5,454 nt of DNA from Candidatus Auribacterota bacterium (GTDB lineage Bacteria > Auribacterota > JAFGBW01 > JAFGJP01). Below, piece after piece: positions 1 to 5,454 of the stretch (its first letter is position 1; each line of letters starts with the position of its first letter). The stretch is from contig JAFGJP010000020.1 of the NCBI GenBank assembly GCA_016929035.1, forward strand, positions 1 through 5,454, read 5' to 3'. Below the pieces are notes generated by a model. The model searched no databases. It was not told where the DNA came from and saw only the letters and a program-made list of their open reading frames with translations. A program made the position numbers and the translations under genes.

Positions 1-480
1 CTTCTTCTGGAAATGTTCCGGGAATACAAGAAACAAAACAGGAATCCTCTTCAGCTTGTTACGGCCGGATCAAGATATGTTGAAATCCTGCCTCACGAAA
101 AAAATTTTATTATCGATGCCGGGTTTGTTCCTGAAAACGTTAAAGCCAGGCTCTACAAAAATGCGCTTCTCACCTGCCAGCCTTCCACCAAGGAATCTTT
201 TTCTATTGCCGTCATGGAATCCTGGCTCCAGAAAAGGCCTGTCATCGTCAACGCCCGTTCAGAAGTCACCGATTACTGGGTCAAGCTTTCCCGGGGCGGT
301 TTCTCGTTCAGGAATTTTTTTGAACTGGAAGAGATCCTGAATTTCAGCCTGTCCAATAAAAATATTCTCGACAAAATGGGCAAAGACGGGTATGAATTTA
401 CCTGTAAAAACTTTACCTGGGAAAAAATCATTGACCGCTTTTATGAAGCCCTTGTTTATTTCGGGATGAATCAGCAATGA
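1..480 (+). CDS. GT4-family glycosyltransferase, C-terminal part (5' end outside window)
   Basis: This is the C-terminal 159 residues of a retaining glycosyltransferase of the GT4 (group 1) family, which moves a sugar from a nucleotide-sugar donor to a growing glycan on the cytoplasmic side of the membrane. The reading frame is open from base 1, and the ATG at 13 is internal: the paralogue downstream has the matching Met at residue 245, so about 240 residues are missing to the left. The visible part is the donor-binding Rossmann domain, with the E-x7-E motif intact at fragment residues E65 and E73 (KESFSIAVMES). It is about 64% identical to the next gene over 154 gapless positions (hand count). 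The stop TGA overlaps the next start as ATGA, so the pair is probably co-transcribed and translationally coupled. Donor sugar and acceptor cannot be read from the sequence. The GT4 call is strong; assignment to lipopolysaccharide, capsule or exopolysaccharide is inference. Confidence 0.9.
   Translation, partial: LLLEMFREYKKQNRNPLQLVTAGSRYVEILPHEKNFIIDAGFVPENVKARLYKNALLTCQPSTKESFSIAVMESWLQKRPVIVNARSEVTDYWVKLSRGGFSFRNFFELEEILNFSLSNKNILDKMGKDGYEFTCKNFTWEKIIDRFYEALVYFGMNQQ
4..465 (+). repeat. Diverged direct repeat, copy A (glycosyltransferase 3' half)
   Basis: This segment aligns with 1200-1661 at a constant offset of 1196 bases and without gaps. Matching blocks include 26 identical bases at 4-29 versus 1200-1225, AAAGCCAGGCTCTACA, and CTTCTCACCTGCCAGCC. 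The match is protein-driven (about 64% residue identity), so this is an old tandem gene duplication rather than a recent copy. The repeat probably continues left of the window through the rest of the gene. Confidence 0.85.
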
Positions 481-1673
481 CGCCGAAAACTATAGCTTTT
501 ATCTCCCCGCGCTATATTGAAGCCAGCGCAGGCGGGGCCGAGGTGGCCTGCAGGCTTTTTGCTGAAAACCTGCACAGAGAAAAAGGTGTTTCCACAGAGA
601 TCTTGACAACCTGCGCCGAGGACCATTACACGTGGCTCAATGTCCATAAGGAGGGAAACTTTGAAAAAAACGGCGTTCTCGTCAGGCGCTTTTCTGTCGA
701 TACAAGAAAAGAAACAGGAAAATTCGACAAAATCGCTGAAAGGCTTTTCTACAAGCAGGACATAACTGCTGAAGAAGAAAGGTTTTTTTTTGACAACAAC
801 CTCAACAGCCAGGGCCTTTATGAATTTATTAAAAAACATGCTGACGATTACGCTTTTTTTATCTTCGTGCCATACCTTTTCGGGCTGACGGTGAACGGCA
901 GTCGCCTTGTTCCTGAAAAAACATTGCTTATTCCGTGCCTTCACGACGAACCGTACGCAAAGCTGCCCCTGGTCAGAAAGACGCTGTCAAGCGTCAAAGG
1001 GATCATCTGCAACTCCCTGCCTGAGGCTGAGCTCGTCAGAAATCTGGGAAACGTGCCGCCGGAAAGGACGTTTGTCGTCGGCATCGGGGTCGACCCTCCG
1101 GAGAGCGTCGCTTCTCCTGACGCACTGAAAAGATATCCCCTAAGGCCTCCCTATATCTTTTATTGCGGGAGGCGGGAGCATGGAAAAAGCTTTTTTTTGC
1201 TTCTGGAAATGTTCCGGGAATACAAAAAACAGAACGCCTCCTCACTGCAGCTGGTTTCAGCCGGCTCAGGATACATCCCTATCGCTCCTTCGGAAAAAGA
1301 GAACATCATCGACGTCGGCTATGTCAGCGAACCCGTCAAAGCCAGGCTCTACAGGGAAGCCCTTCTCACCTGCCAGCCCTCGACAAAAGAATCGTTTTCC
1401 ATTGCTCTCATGGAATCATGGCACCAGGGAAGGCCGGTTGTTGTAAGCCGAAGATCTTCTGTGACCGAGGCTTGGGTGCGGCTGTCCGGCGGAGGATTTT
1501 CTTTTCAGGACTTTTTTGATTTTGAACAAATATTGAACTACTCGCTTTCTCATCCGGAAGTCCTGGAAAGAATGGGAGCCTGCGGACGTGAATTTGCTCA
1601 AAAAAATTTCTCCAGTAAAAAAATAATAGATCGTTTTCTAAAAGCGTTGATTCATTTCGGGTATGTGATATAA
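477..1673 (+). CDS. GT4-family glycosyltransferase, complete, paralogue of the preceding gene
   Basis: A complete 398-residue GT-B fold glycosyltransferase, a usual length for GT4. The N-terminal acceptor domain (about 1-215) opens with the typical strand and glycine-rich turn, IAFISPRY then G19-G20-A21-E22. It also has HDEPY at 156-160 and the pre-hinge NSLPEAELVRNLG followed by GIGVD (about 179-206). The C-terminal donor domain (about 225-398) has G231-R232 with K237 in the GRxxxxK phosphate-binding motif and E305/E313 of the E-x7-E motif. No signal peptide or membrane span is seen, so it should act in the cytosol or at the inner membrane face. The start is fixed by the ATGA overlap with the upstream gene and by the family-typical N-terminus; the only Shine-Dalgarno candidate is a weak GGGA about ten bases upstream. 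The stop TAA lies inside the promoter of the next gene. Runs of nine T (783-791) and eight T (1191-1198) are in the coding region. Substrates are unknown. Confidence 0.93.
   Translation: MTPKTIAFISPRYIEASAGGAEVACRLFAENLHREKGVSTEILTTCAEDHYTWLNVHKEGNFEKNGVLVRRFSVDTRKETGKFDKIAERLFYKQDITAEEERFFFDNNLNSQGLYEFIKKHADDYAFFIFVPYLFGLTVNGSRLVPEKTLLIPCLHDEPYAKLPLVRKTLSSVKGIICNSLPEAELVRNLGNVPPERTFVVGIGVDPPESVASPDALKRYPLRPPYIFYCGRREHGKSFFLLLEMFREYKKQNASSLQLVSAGSGYIPIAPSEKENIIDVGYVSEPVKARLYREALLTCQPSTKESFSIALMESWHQGRPVVVSRRSSVTEAWVRLSGGGFSFQDFFDFEQILNYSLSHPEVLERMGACGREFAQKNFSSKKIIDRFLKALIHFGYVI
783..791 (+). repeat. Nine-base poly-T tract inside the glycosyltransferase gene
   Basis: Nine consecutive T residues encode exactly three Phe codons (F103-F105) in the N-terminal domain. 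Gain or loss of one base would shift the frame about a quarter of the way into the protein. Tracts of this kind are known slippage sites, but no evidence of switching is visible in a single sequence. Confidence 0.6.
1200..1661 (+). repeat. Diverged direct repeat, copy B (glycosyltransferase 3' half)
   Basis: Second copy of the repeat described at 4-465. It ends at the shared ATTTCGGG (458-465 and 1654-1661), just before the two stop codons, after which the sequences diverge completely. The longest perfect block, 26 bases, could serve as a modest substrate for recombination between the two genes. Confidence 0.85.
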
Positions 1674-1674
1674 T
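1647..1674 (+). promoter_or_regulatory. Sigma-70-type extended -10 promoter for the TPR gene
   Basis: A -35 box TTGATT (1647-1652, four of six consensus bases) is followed by a 16-base spacer and a perfect -10 box TATAAT (1669-1674), preceded by TGTGA, which matches the TRTGN extended -10 element. The predicted transcription start is near 1681, giving a leader of about 39 bases before the ATG at 1720. The -35 box lies within the glycosyltransferase coding region and the -10 box contains its TAA stop (1671-1673), so the promoter is embedded in the end of that gene. Confidence 0.75.
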
Positions 1675-1719
1675 ATTGGAAGAATTTTTCTTAACTTAAT
1701 AAAATCAATAACTTAAGAC

Positions 1720-3141
1720 ATGAGCGAAAAAGAGCCGGAAAAACAAAATGAAGAAGTTCCTCAGGAGGAATCGAAGCCAAAAGAGCTGACGATCGAGGAA
1801 AGAAGGAAAGTCCAGGAAATCCTCATCAAGGCCAAACATGCATTTGAAAAGAGCAACTTTGGCTTCTCGGTCGAGCTTTATGCTATGGTTTTAAAAATCG
1901 ACCCTGACAATGAAGAAGCATCACACATGTTCTTCCCTTCGACGGTCGCTTTTCGTCAGTCAAAAGGAAAAAATCCTCTCATCGACGTTATCGGCTTCAT
2001 TCAAAACATTCCCGTCTACATCAAATGGCTGATAAAAAAAGCGCAGAAAAAACATGAAGACACCTTATATGCGCTCCTTGAAATAACAAAAAAAGAGGCA
2101 AAAAATTTCTTTGTCTTCAAGCAGCTGGGAAATGTCGCTCTCGACCTTCATCTGACGAATCTTGCCATACACGCTTTTGAAAGGTTCCTTTCCATCAGGC
2201 AAGAAGATGTTCCTGTCCTCAAGATCCTGGGACAGATCTATATGGATATCGACAACAGGGAAAAAGCCAAGGAAATCTTTAAAAGGATTATCCAGAAGAG
2301 CCCGTTTGATTCAGAGGCCAACAAGGGGCTCAAGGATATTTCGGCAAAGACGACCATTGAAAAAAGCAAATGGGATGACGAGCAGGATTACCGGACAAAA
2401 ATCAGGGACGAAGATGAAGCCGAGATGGCTGAAATCGGATCGCACCTCGCGCAAAGCCAGAAGGAAATCCTGCTGCTGATCGAGAAAAATGAAAAATCGC
2501 TTGAGCAGAATCCTCAAGATATCCGCACCCTGAGGACGCTCAGCGAGCTCTACCGTAAAATCAACCGTTTTGATAAATCTCTGGGATATTACAAGACGCT
2601 TGCCGCTTTGCAGCCGGGAGACGCGGACCTTGCCCTTTCTGTTGTCAAGATGGAATATTCTATCTTTGAAAACGAAAAAAAATCACCTCAGGAGCTGACA
2701 GATTTTCTTCTCGGCGAATACCAGAGGCTTTGCAACCAGTACCCGACTAACCATAAGCTTCGTTATGAATTCGGAACAGCTCTTCTCGAAAGCAGGAAAT
2801 ATGATGAGGCTATTGCCGAGTTTCAGAAATCCGTTGCATCCCCCAATTTTAAAGCGGAGTCCATCAACAAGCTGGGTATTTGCTTTGAATCCAAAAACTT
2901 TTACGACCTTGCTATCGACGAATACAAGCGGGGGATGAACATCATCGGCGAAGACATGAACGAGCTAAAAAAAGAGATGACCTACAACCTTGCCAGGACG
3001 CTTGAAAAGTTAAAAAAACCCGAAGAAGCGCTTTTGTACTATAAGAAAATCTATCAGGTCGATATCTCTTACAGGGATGTGGCAAAAAAAATCGAGCAGT
3101 TTCACAGCAAAGACAAAGGATCGACATCCACAACGACCTGA
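1720..3141 (+). CDS. Tetratricopeptide-repeat protein of unknown function
   Basis: A 473-residue soluble, highly charged protein built mainly of TPR helix pairs, which normally act as scaffolds for protein-protein contacts. A Lys/Glu-rich N-terminus (1-30) has no signal peptide. TPR-like units are seen at about 31-64 (ending LKIDPDN), 131-163, 165-198, 267-300, 344-377 (YDEAIAEFQKS), 378-412 and 419-452 (EEALLYYKK). Residues 212-250 form a charged non-TPR linker containing WDDEQDYRTKIRDEDEAE, possibly a coiled coil. Residues 86-106 are mildly hydrophobic but not a convincing membrane span. The start is the first in-frame ATG after a stop at 1714-1716, and the next Met is residue 56. There is no Shine-Dalgarno site in the AT-rich leader. 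It has its own promoter and so may be independent of the glycosyltransferases. The last 13 residues, a Ser/Thr-rich tail, are encoded opposite the end of priA. The TPR call is firm; I do not recognise a function. Confidence 0.9.
   Translation: MSEKEPEKQNEEVPQEESKPKELTIEERRKVQEILIKAKHAFEKSNFGFSVELYAMVLKIDPDNEEASHMFFPSTVAFRQSKGKNPLIDVIGFIQNIPVYIKWLIKKAQKKHEDTLYALLEITKKEAKNFFVFKQLGNVALDLHLTNLAIHAFERFLSIRQEDVPVLKILGQIYMDIDNREKAKEIFKRIIQKSPFDSEANKGLKDISAKTTIEKSKWDDEQDYRTKIRDEDEAEMAEIGSHLAQSQKEILLLIEKNEKSLEQNPQDIRTLRTLSELYRKINRFDKSLGYYKTLAALQPGDADLALSVVKMEYSIFENEKKSPQELTDFLLGEYQRLCNQYPTNHKLRYEFGTALLESRKYDEAIAEFQKSVASPNFKAESINKLGICFESKNFYDLAIDEYKRGMNIIGEDMNELKKEMTYNLARTLEKLKKPEEALLYYKKIYQVDISYRDVAKKIEQFHSKDKGSTSTTT
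3084..3108 (-). terminator. Weak candidate terminator after priA
   Basis: On the minus strand, GCTGT-GAA-ACTGC can form a short five-pair stem with one T-T mismatch (3096-3108), followed four bases later by eight T residues (3084-3091). The stem spans the priA stop codon and the T-run is the antisense of two Lys codons of the TPR gene. The stem is short for an intrinsic terminator, so this is tentative. Confidence 0.25.
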
Positions 3142-5129
3142 CCATCCCCTGCCTCACGAAAAGCAAAGTCTTTCAGAGCCGCCGTCACCGGCTGAACGTC
3201 TTTACACCCAATGATCATGTTCCATCGGTAGAACTTGTTCAGCTTCCTGATGGGCGAAGGATGAGGCCCTTTGAAAACCAAGTTCTTTTTTGAAAGGCGG
3301 ACCCTGATGCGCCTGCACGCATCATGCGCAAATCGGGCAACGCGAACATCATCTGTTCCGCGAAAGCAGACATTGATAAAACGAAGCGCAGGAGGGTACC
3401 TGAGCTCTTCCCGATACTTTCTCTCGATTTCATAAAAGCTGATGTAATCCTGCCTGGCTGCAAAAAGAATAACCGGAAGCTCCGGCGAGAATGTCTGAAG
3501 GACGACTTCTCCCTTGAGCGAACCGCGATTTGTCCTTCCCGCGACCTGCGTGATGAGCTGAAACGTATGTTCAGCGGCCCTGAAATCAGGAAGGTTCAGA
3601 GCAAGATCAGCAGCCACAATACCCACGAGAGTCACGTTCGGGAGATCAAGCCCCTTGGCTATCATCTGGGTCCCCACAAGGATGTCTGTTTTCCCGCGCC
3701 GAAAATTTTCCAGGACACTTTCAAAAGAATCTTTTTTTCTTGTCATATCGGTATCCATGCGGCCTATCTTTGCCTCAGGAAAAATTCTCCCGAGATAGCG
3801 CTCGACTTTTTCCGTTCCTGTTCCCGTCGCTTTCAGGTCAGGGCTTTTACAGGAAGGACATTCTTTTGGCTGTTTTATCTGATGGTCGCATCTGTGGCAG
3901 CAAAGTGAAGCCGTTTCCTTGTGAAAGGTCAGCGTAATGCTGCAGTTTTCACACCTGGCTATCCATCCGCAAGAGCTGCAGCAGATAAACGTTGAATACC
4001 CTCGTCGGTTCAGGAAAAGTATCACCTGCTCTCCTGATAAAAGCCGGCTTTCTATCCTTTCAAGAAGCAGGGAAGAAAAAACAGGGTTCTTTCCTTTGTT
4101 TCTCCGCAACTCATGGTTCATATCCACAATACGCACTTCCGGAAGCTCTTTTTCGTCAACTCGCGAAGGAAGGCTGAGGAGGGTATACTTTCCCCTTTGG
4201 CAGTTTGTAAAGGATTCCAGCGACGGCGTAGCTGAGCCGAGAACCACGCACGAGCTCGTCAGTTTTCCTCTCATGACAGCCACGTCTCTAGCGTTATAAA
4301 AAGGTATTTCTCCCTGTTTAAATGTTCTTTCATGTTCTTCATCAACAATAATAAGACCCAAATTTTCAAAAGGAGCGAAAACAGCGGACCTGGCTCCTAT
4401 GACAATATTGGTTATTCCCTTCTTCATTCTCAGCCAGAAAAGTCGCCTTTCTTTTCCTGTAAGGCGGCTGTGAAAAGGAGCAACGTCAGTGAACCTTGTC
4501 CGAAATGTCTCTATCATCTGGGGCGTGAGAGCGATCTCAGGAACAATCACGATGCACTGCAGGCCCTTTTCCCTGGCATGCTGGATCGCTCTTATGTACA
4601 CCTCTGTTTTTCCGCTTCCGGTAATGCCATGCAGGAGATAAGCCTTGAATATCCTTTCACTGATACTGCGGGTGATGGAATCAAGAGCTTTTTTCTGGTG
4701 CTCGTTGAGAACATGCGGAAGAGGCGGCAGATAAATATCCCTATCTTCCTCATTGCGGGAAGAAGGAAGACTCAAGCCTTTTTTCTTCATCTTTCTGATC
4801 TCTGATGGAACGATATTCCTAAGAACCATGCCAAGAGGCGCGCAGTAATACTCCGAGATCCAGCGGGCAAGAGACAGTGTCGACGCATCAAAAAAAAGAA
4901 CATCCTCATCCAGATCGAGAACCGGCTTGATCTTATGGGGCGGCACGCCAGAGGTCGTTGCCAGCTCGATGAGCAGGCCGTAGATTTTTTTGCCCCTGAA
5001 GTCAATCAGGGCTCTTGCACCGATTCTGGCTTTTTTCTTTAAAGCTTCAGGAACCTCATAATCAAAGAGGCTATCCACGTAACGGTCAACAGCGATCTGT
5101 GCATAGATCTTATTTGTAGGGTTGTTCAT
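3102..5129 (-). CDS. priA: Primosomal protein N' (replication-restart helicase PriA), short form
   Basis: PriA is a 3'-5' superfamily 2 DNA helicase that recognises stalled forks and reloads the replicative helicase. This copy has 675 residues, against about 732 in E. coli. In order: the 3'-end-binding domain (about 1-108, DRYVDSLFDYEVPE); a short linker (109-140) where a winged-helix domain is expected; Walker A GITGSGKT (168-175); DEEH (263-266); GSATP (298-302); NRRGY (374-378); four CxxC zinc pairs at 384/387, 393/396, 411/414 and 424/427 with extra Cys at 383 and 410; GTQMIAKGLD (486-495); motif VI Q528-V-A-G-R-T-N-R535; and the conserved end VDVDPLSLL. Motif VI usually reads QVAGRAGR. 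The ATG is the only possible start, since TGA-TAG stop codons lie four codons upstream in frame; no Shine-Dalgarno site is seen. It follows metW by 44 bases and overlaps the convergent TPR gene by 40. Identity is secure. Confidence 0.97.
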   Translation of the reverse strand: MNNPTNKIYAQIAVDRYVDSLFDYEVPEALKKKARIGARALIDFRGKKIYGLLIELATTSGVPPHKIKPVLDLDEDVLFFDASTLSLARWISEYYCAPLGMVLRNIVPSEIRKMKKKGLSLPSSRNEEDRDIYLPPLPHVLNEHQKKALDSITRSISERIFKAYLLHGITGSGKTEVYIRAIQHAREKGLQCIVIVPEIALTPQMIETFRTRFTDVAPFHSRLTGKERRLFWLRMKKGITNIVIGARSAVFAPFENLGLIIVDEEHERTFKQGEIPFYNARDVAVMRGKLTSSCVVLGSATPSLESFTNCQRGKYTLLSLPSRVDEKELPEVRIVDMNHELRRNKGKNPVFSSLLLERIESRLLSGEQVILFLNRRGYSTFICCSSCGWIARCENCSITLTFHKETASLCCHRCDHQIKQPKECPSCKSPDLKATGTGTEKVERYLGRIFPEAKIGRMDTDMTRKKDSFESVLENFRRGKTDILVGTQMIAKGLDLPNVTLVGIVAADLALNLPDFRAAEHTFQLITQVAGRTNRGSLKGEVVLQTFSPELPVILFAARQDYISFYEIERKYREELRYPPALRFINVCFRGTDDVRVARFAHDACRRIRVRLSKKNLVFKGPHPSPIRKLNKFYRWNMIIGCKDVQPVTAALKDFAFREAGDGQVVVDVDPLSLL

Positions 5130-5138
5130 ACAAACAAG

Positions 5139-5166
5139 ATTCTATCACAGAAAAGATTGATGAAAA
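5139..5166 (-). promoter_or_regulatory. Extended -10 promoter for priA
   Basis: On the minus strand, a -35-like TTTTCA (5161-5166, four of six consensus bases), a 16-base spacer and a -10 box TAGAAT (5139-5144) preceded by TGTGA form the same TRTGN layout as the promoter at 1647-1674; the 11 bases TGTGATAGAAT differ from that one by a single base. Only nine bases separate the -10 box from the priA ATG, so a transcript from here would have an almost absent leader. Read-through from metW is also possible. Confidence 0.5.
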
Positions 5167-5173
5167 GAAGGAA

Positions 5174-5454
5174 TTACTTTTCTTGGGAAACTAAAAAGAC
5201 AGAAGTCTGTGCAAAGAGATTCGGCCAATTCCGCGTCAGCCACGAACCTTGTTTTTCCTCAAAATTTGTATGAATCTCCTTTTCAATGATTATCGAATCC
5301 TTATCAAAAAGATCATGCAGATCTTTTATGGTCATGAGCCTTATGTTCGGTGTCTCATACCACTCGTAGGGAAGAAAATTCAGCTTTGGCATACGCCCAG
5401 TAAGAAGAAGCTTCAGCCGTATCTGCCAGTATCCGAAATTCGGTATGCTGACAA
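5174..5454 (-). CDS. metW: Methionine biosynthesis protein MetW, C-terminal part (5' end outside window)
   Basis: The frame is open from the window edge to a TAA stop and gives 92 residues, roughly the C-terminal half of a protein of about 200 residues. MetW is a class I methyltransferase-fold protein that partners homoserine O-acetyltransferase MetX in the acylation step of methionine synthesis. Family landmarks visible in order are SIPNFGYWQIRLKLLLTGRMP (near fragment residues 2-22), LPYEWYETPNIRLMTIKDL (about 27-45), and the C-terminal WPNLF (about 76-80). The ATG at 5392 is an internal Met (GRMP), not the start. metX is commonly just upstream of metW, so it may lie beyond the right edge; this is inference. 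The gene runs in the same direction as priA, 44 bases ahead of it, and could share a transcript. No terminator hairpin is visible in the gap. Confidence 0.9.
   Translation of the reverse strand, partial: VSIPNFGYWQIRLKLLLTGRMPKLNFLPYEWYETPNIRLMTIKDLHDLFDKDSIIIEKEIHTNFEEKQGSWLTRNWPNLFAQTSVFLVSQEK

Noticed and set aside
471..944. Open frame of 157 codons on the minus strand
   Set aside because: Shadow of the second glycosyltransferase, whose frame has clear family motifs throughout.
1680..1692. AAGAA-TTT-TTCTT inverted repeat in the TPR leader, considered as a regulatory hairpin or glycosyltransferase terminator
   Set aside because: An all-A/T stem with a single G-C pair is too weak, and it is expected by chance in such AT-rich sequence.
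1755..1770. Strong Shine-Dalgarno-like AGGAGGA inside the TPR gene
   Set aside because: It encodes Gln-Glu-Glu in the charged N-terminus and no start codon follows at a usable distance.
2353..2475. The TPR protein as part of a new defence or secretion system
   Set aside because: No nuclease, ATPase, membrane or secretion partner is present; the neighbours are glycan, replication and methionine genes with separate promoters.
3177..3193. Inverted repeat AGCCG-N7-CGGCT just after the TPR stop, considered as a terminator
   Set aside because: The stem is only five pairs, no T-run follows on either strand at a suitable distance, and it lies within conserved priA coding sequence.
3324..3908. Long open frame of 194 codons on the plus strand opposite priA
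   Set aside because: It lies wholly antisense to the conserved PriA helicase and zinc domains, has no recognisable protein features, and is explained by the codon composition of priA.
4332..4805. Open frame of 157 codons on the plus strand opposite the PriA N-terminal half
   Set aside because: Antisense shadow of the Walker A and adjacent helicase coding region; no ribosome site or family resemblance.

Overview
The window reads as an ordinary chromosomal stretch from a bacterium, probably Gram-negative. It carries tandem sugar transferases of the cell-surface polysaccharide type, a cytoplasmic tetratricopeptide (TPR) protein, the replication-restart helicase PriA and the end of the methionine-pathway protein MetW. 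I cannot name the species. The charged linker of the TPR protein vaguely recalls proteins of the Planctomycetes-Verrucomicrobia-Chlamydiae superphylum and similar uncultured groups, but this is a weak impression from memory. No mobile element, CRISPR array, tRNA or rRNA is visible.

Left half, plus strand. Two paralogous GT4-family glycosyltransferases overlap by the four bases ATGA. The first has lost its N-terminal ~240 residues at the window edge; the second is complete (398 aa). Their C-terminal halves align without gaps at a constant offset of 1196 bases and are about 64% identical by hand count, so they arose by tandem gene duplication. The stop codon of the second gene lies inside a near-consensus extended -10 promoter, which should drive the next gene, a 473-aa TPR protein, as a separate unit.

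Right half, minus strand. MetW (C-terminal 92 aa, cut by the window edge) is followed after 44 bases by priA (675 aa). That gap holds a second extended -10 promoter with the same architecture as the first. PriA has all helicase motifs and eight zinc-binding cysteines but appears to lack the winged-helix domain. priA and the TPR gene converge and overlap tail to tail by 40 bases, so each 3' end is coded on both strands.

Functionally these are three neighbouring units: surface glycan synthesis (two transferases), an uncharacterised TPR scaffold, and metW-priA. Nothing shows that they work together. I found no convincing undescribed system; the points worth a second look are the reduced PriA, the convergent coding overlap, the twin TRTGN promoters without Shine-Dalgarno sites, and the glycosyltransferase duplication. 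The only non-coding stretches are 1674-1719 and 5130-5173, both shorter than 50 bases.
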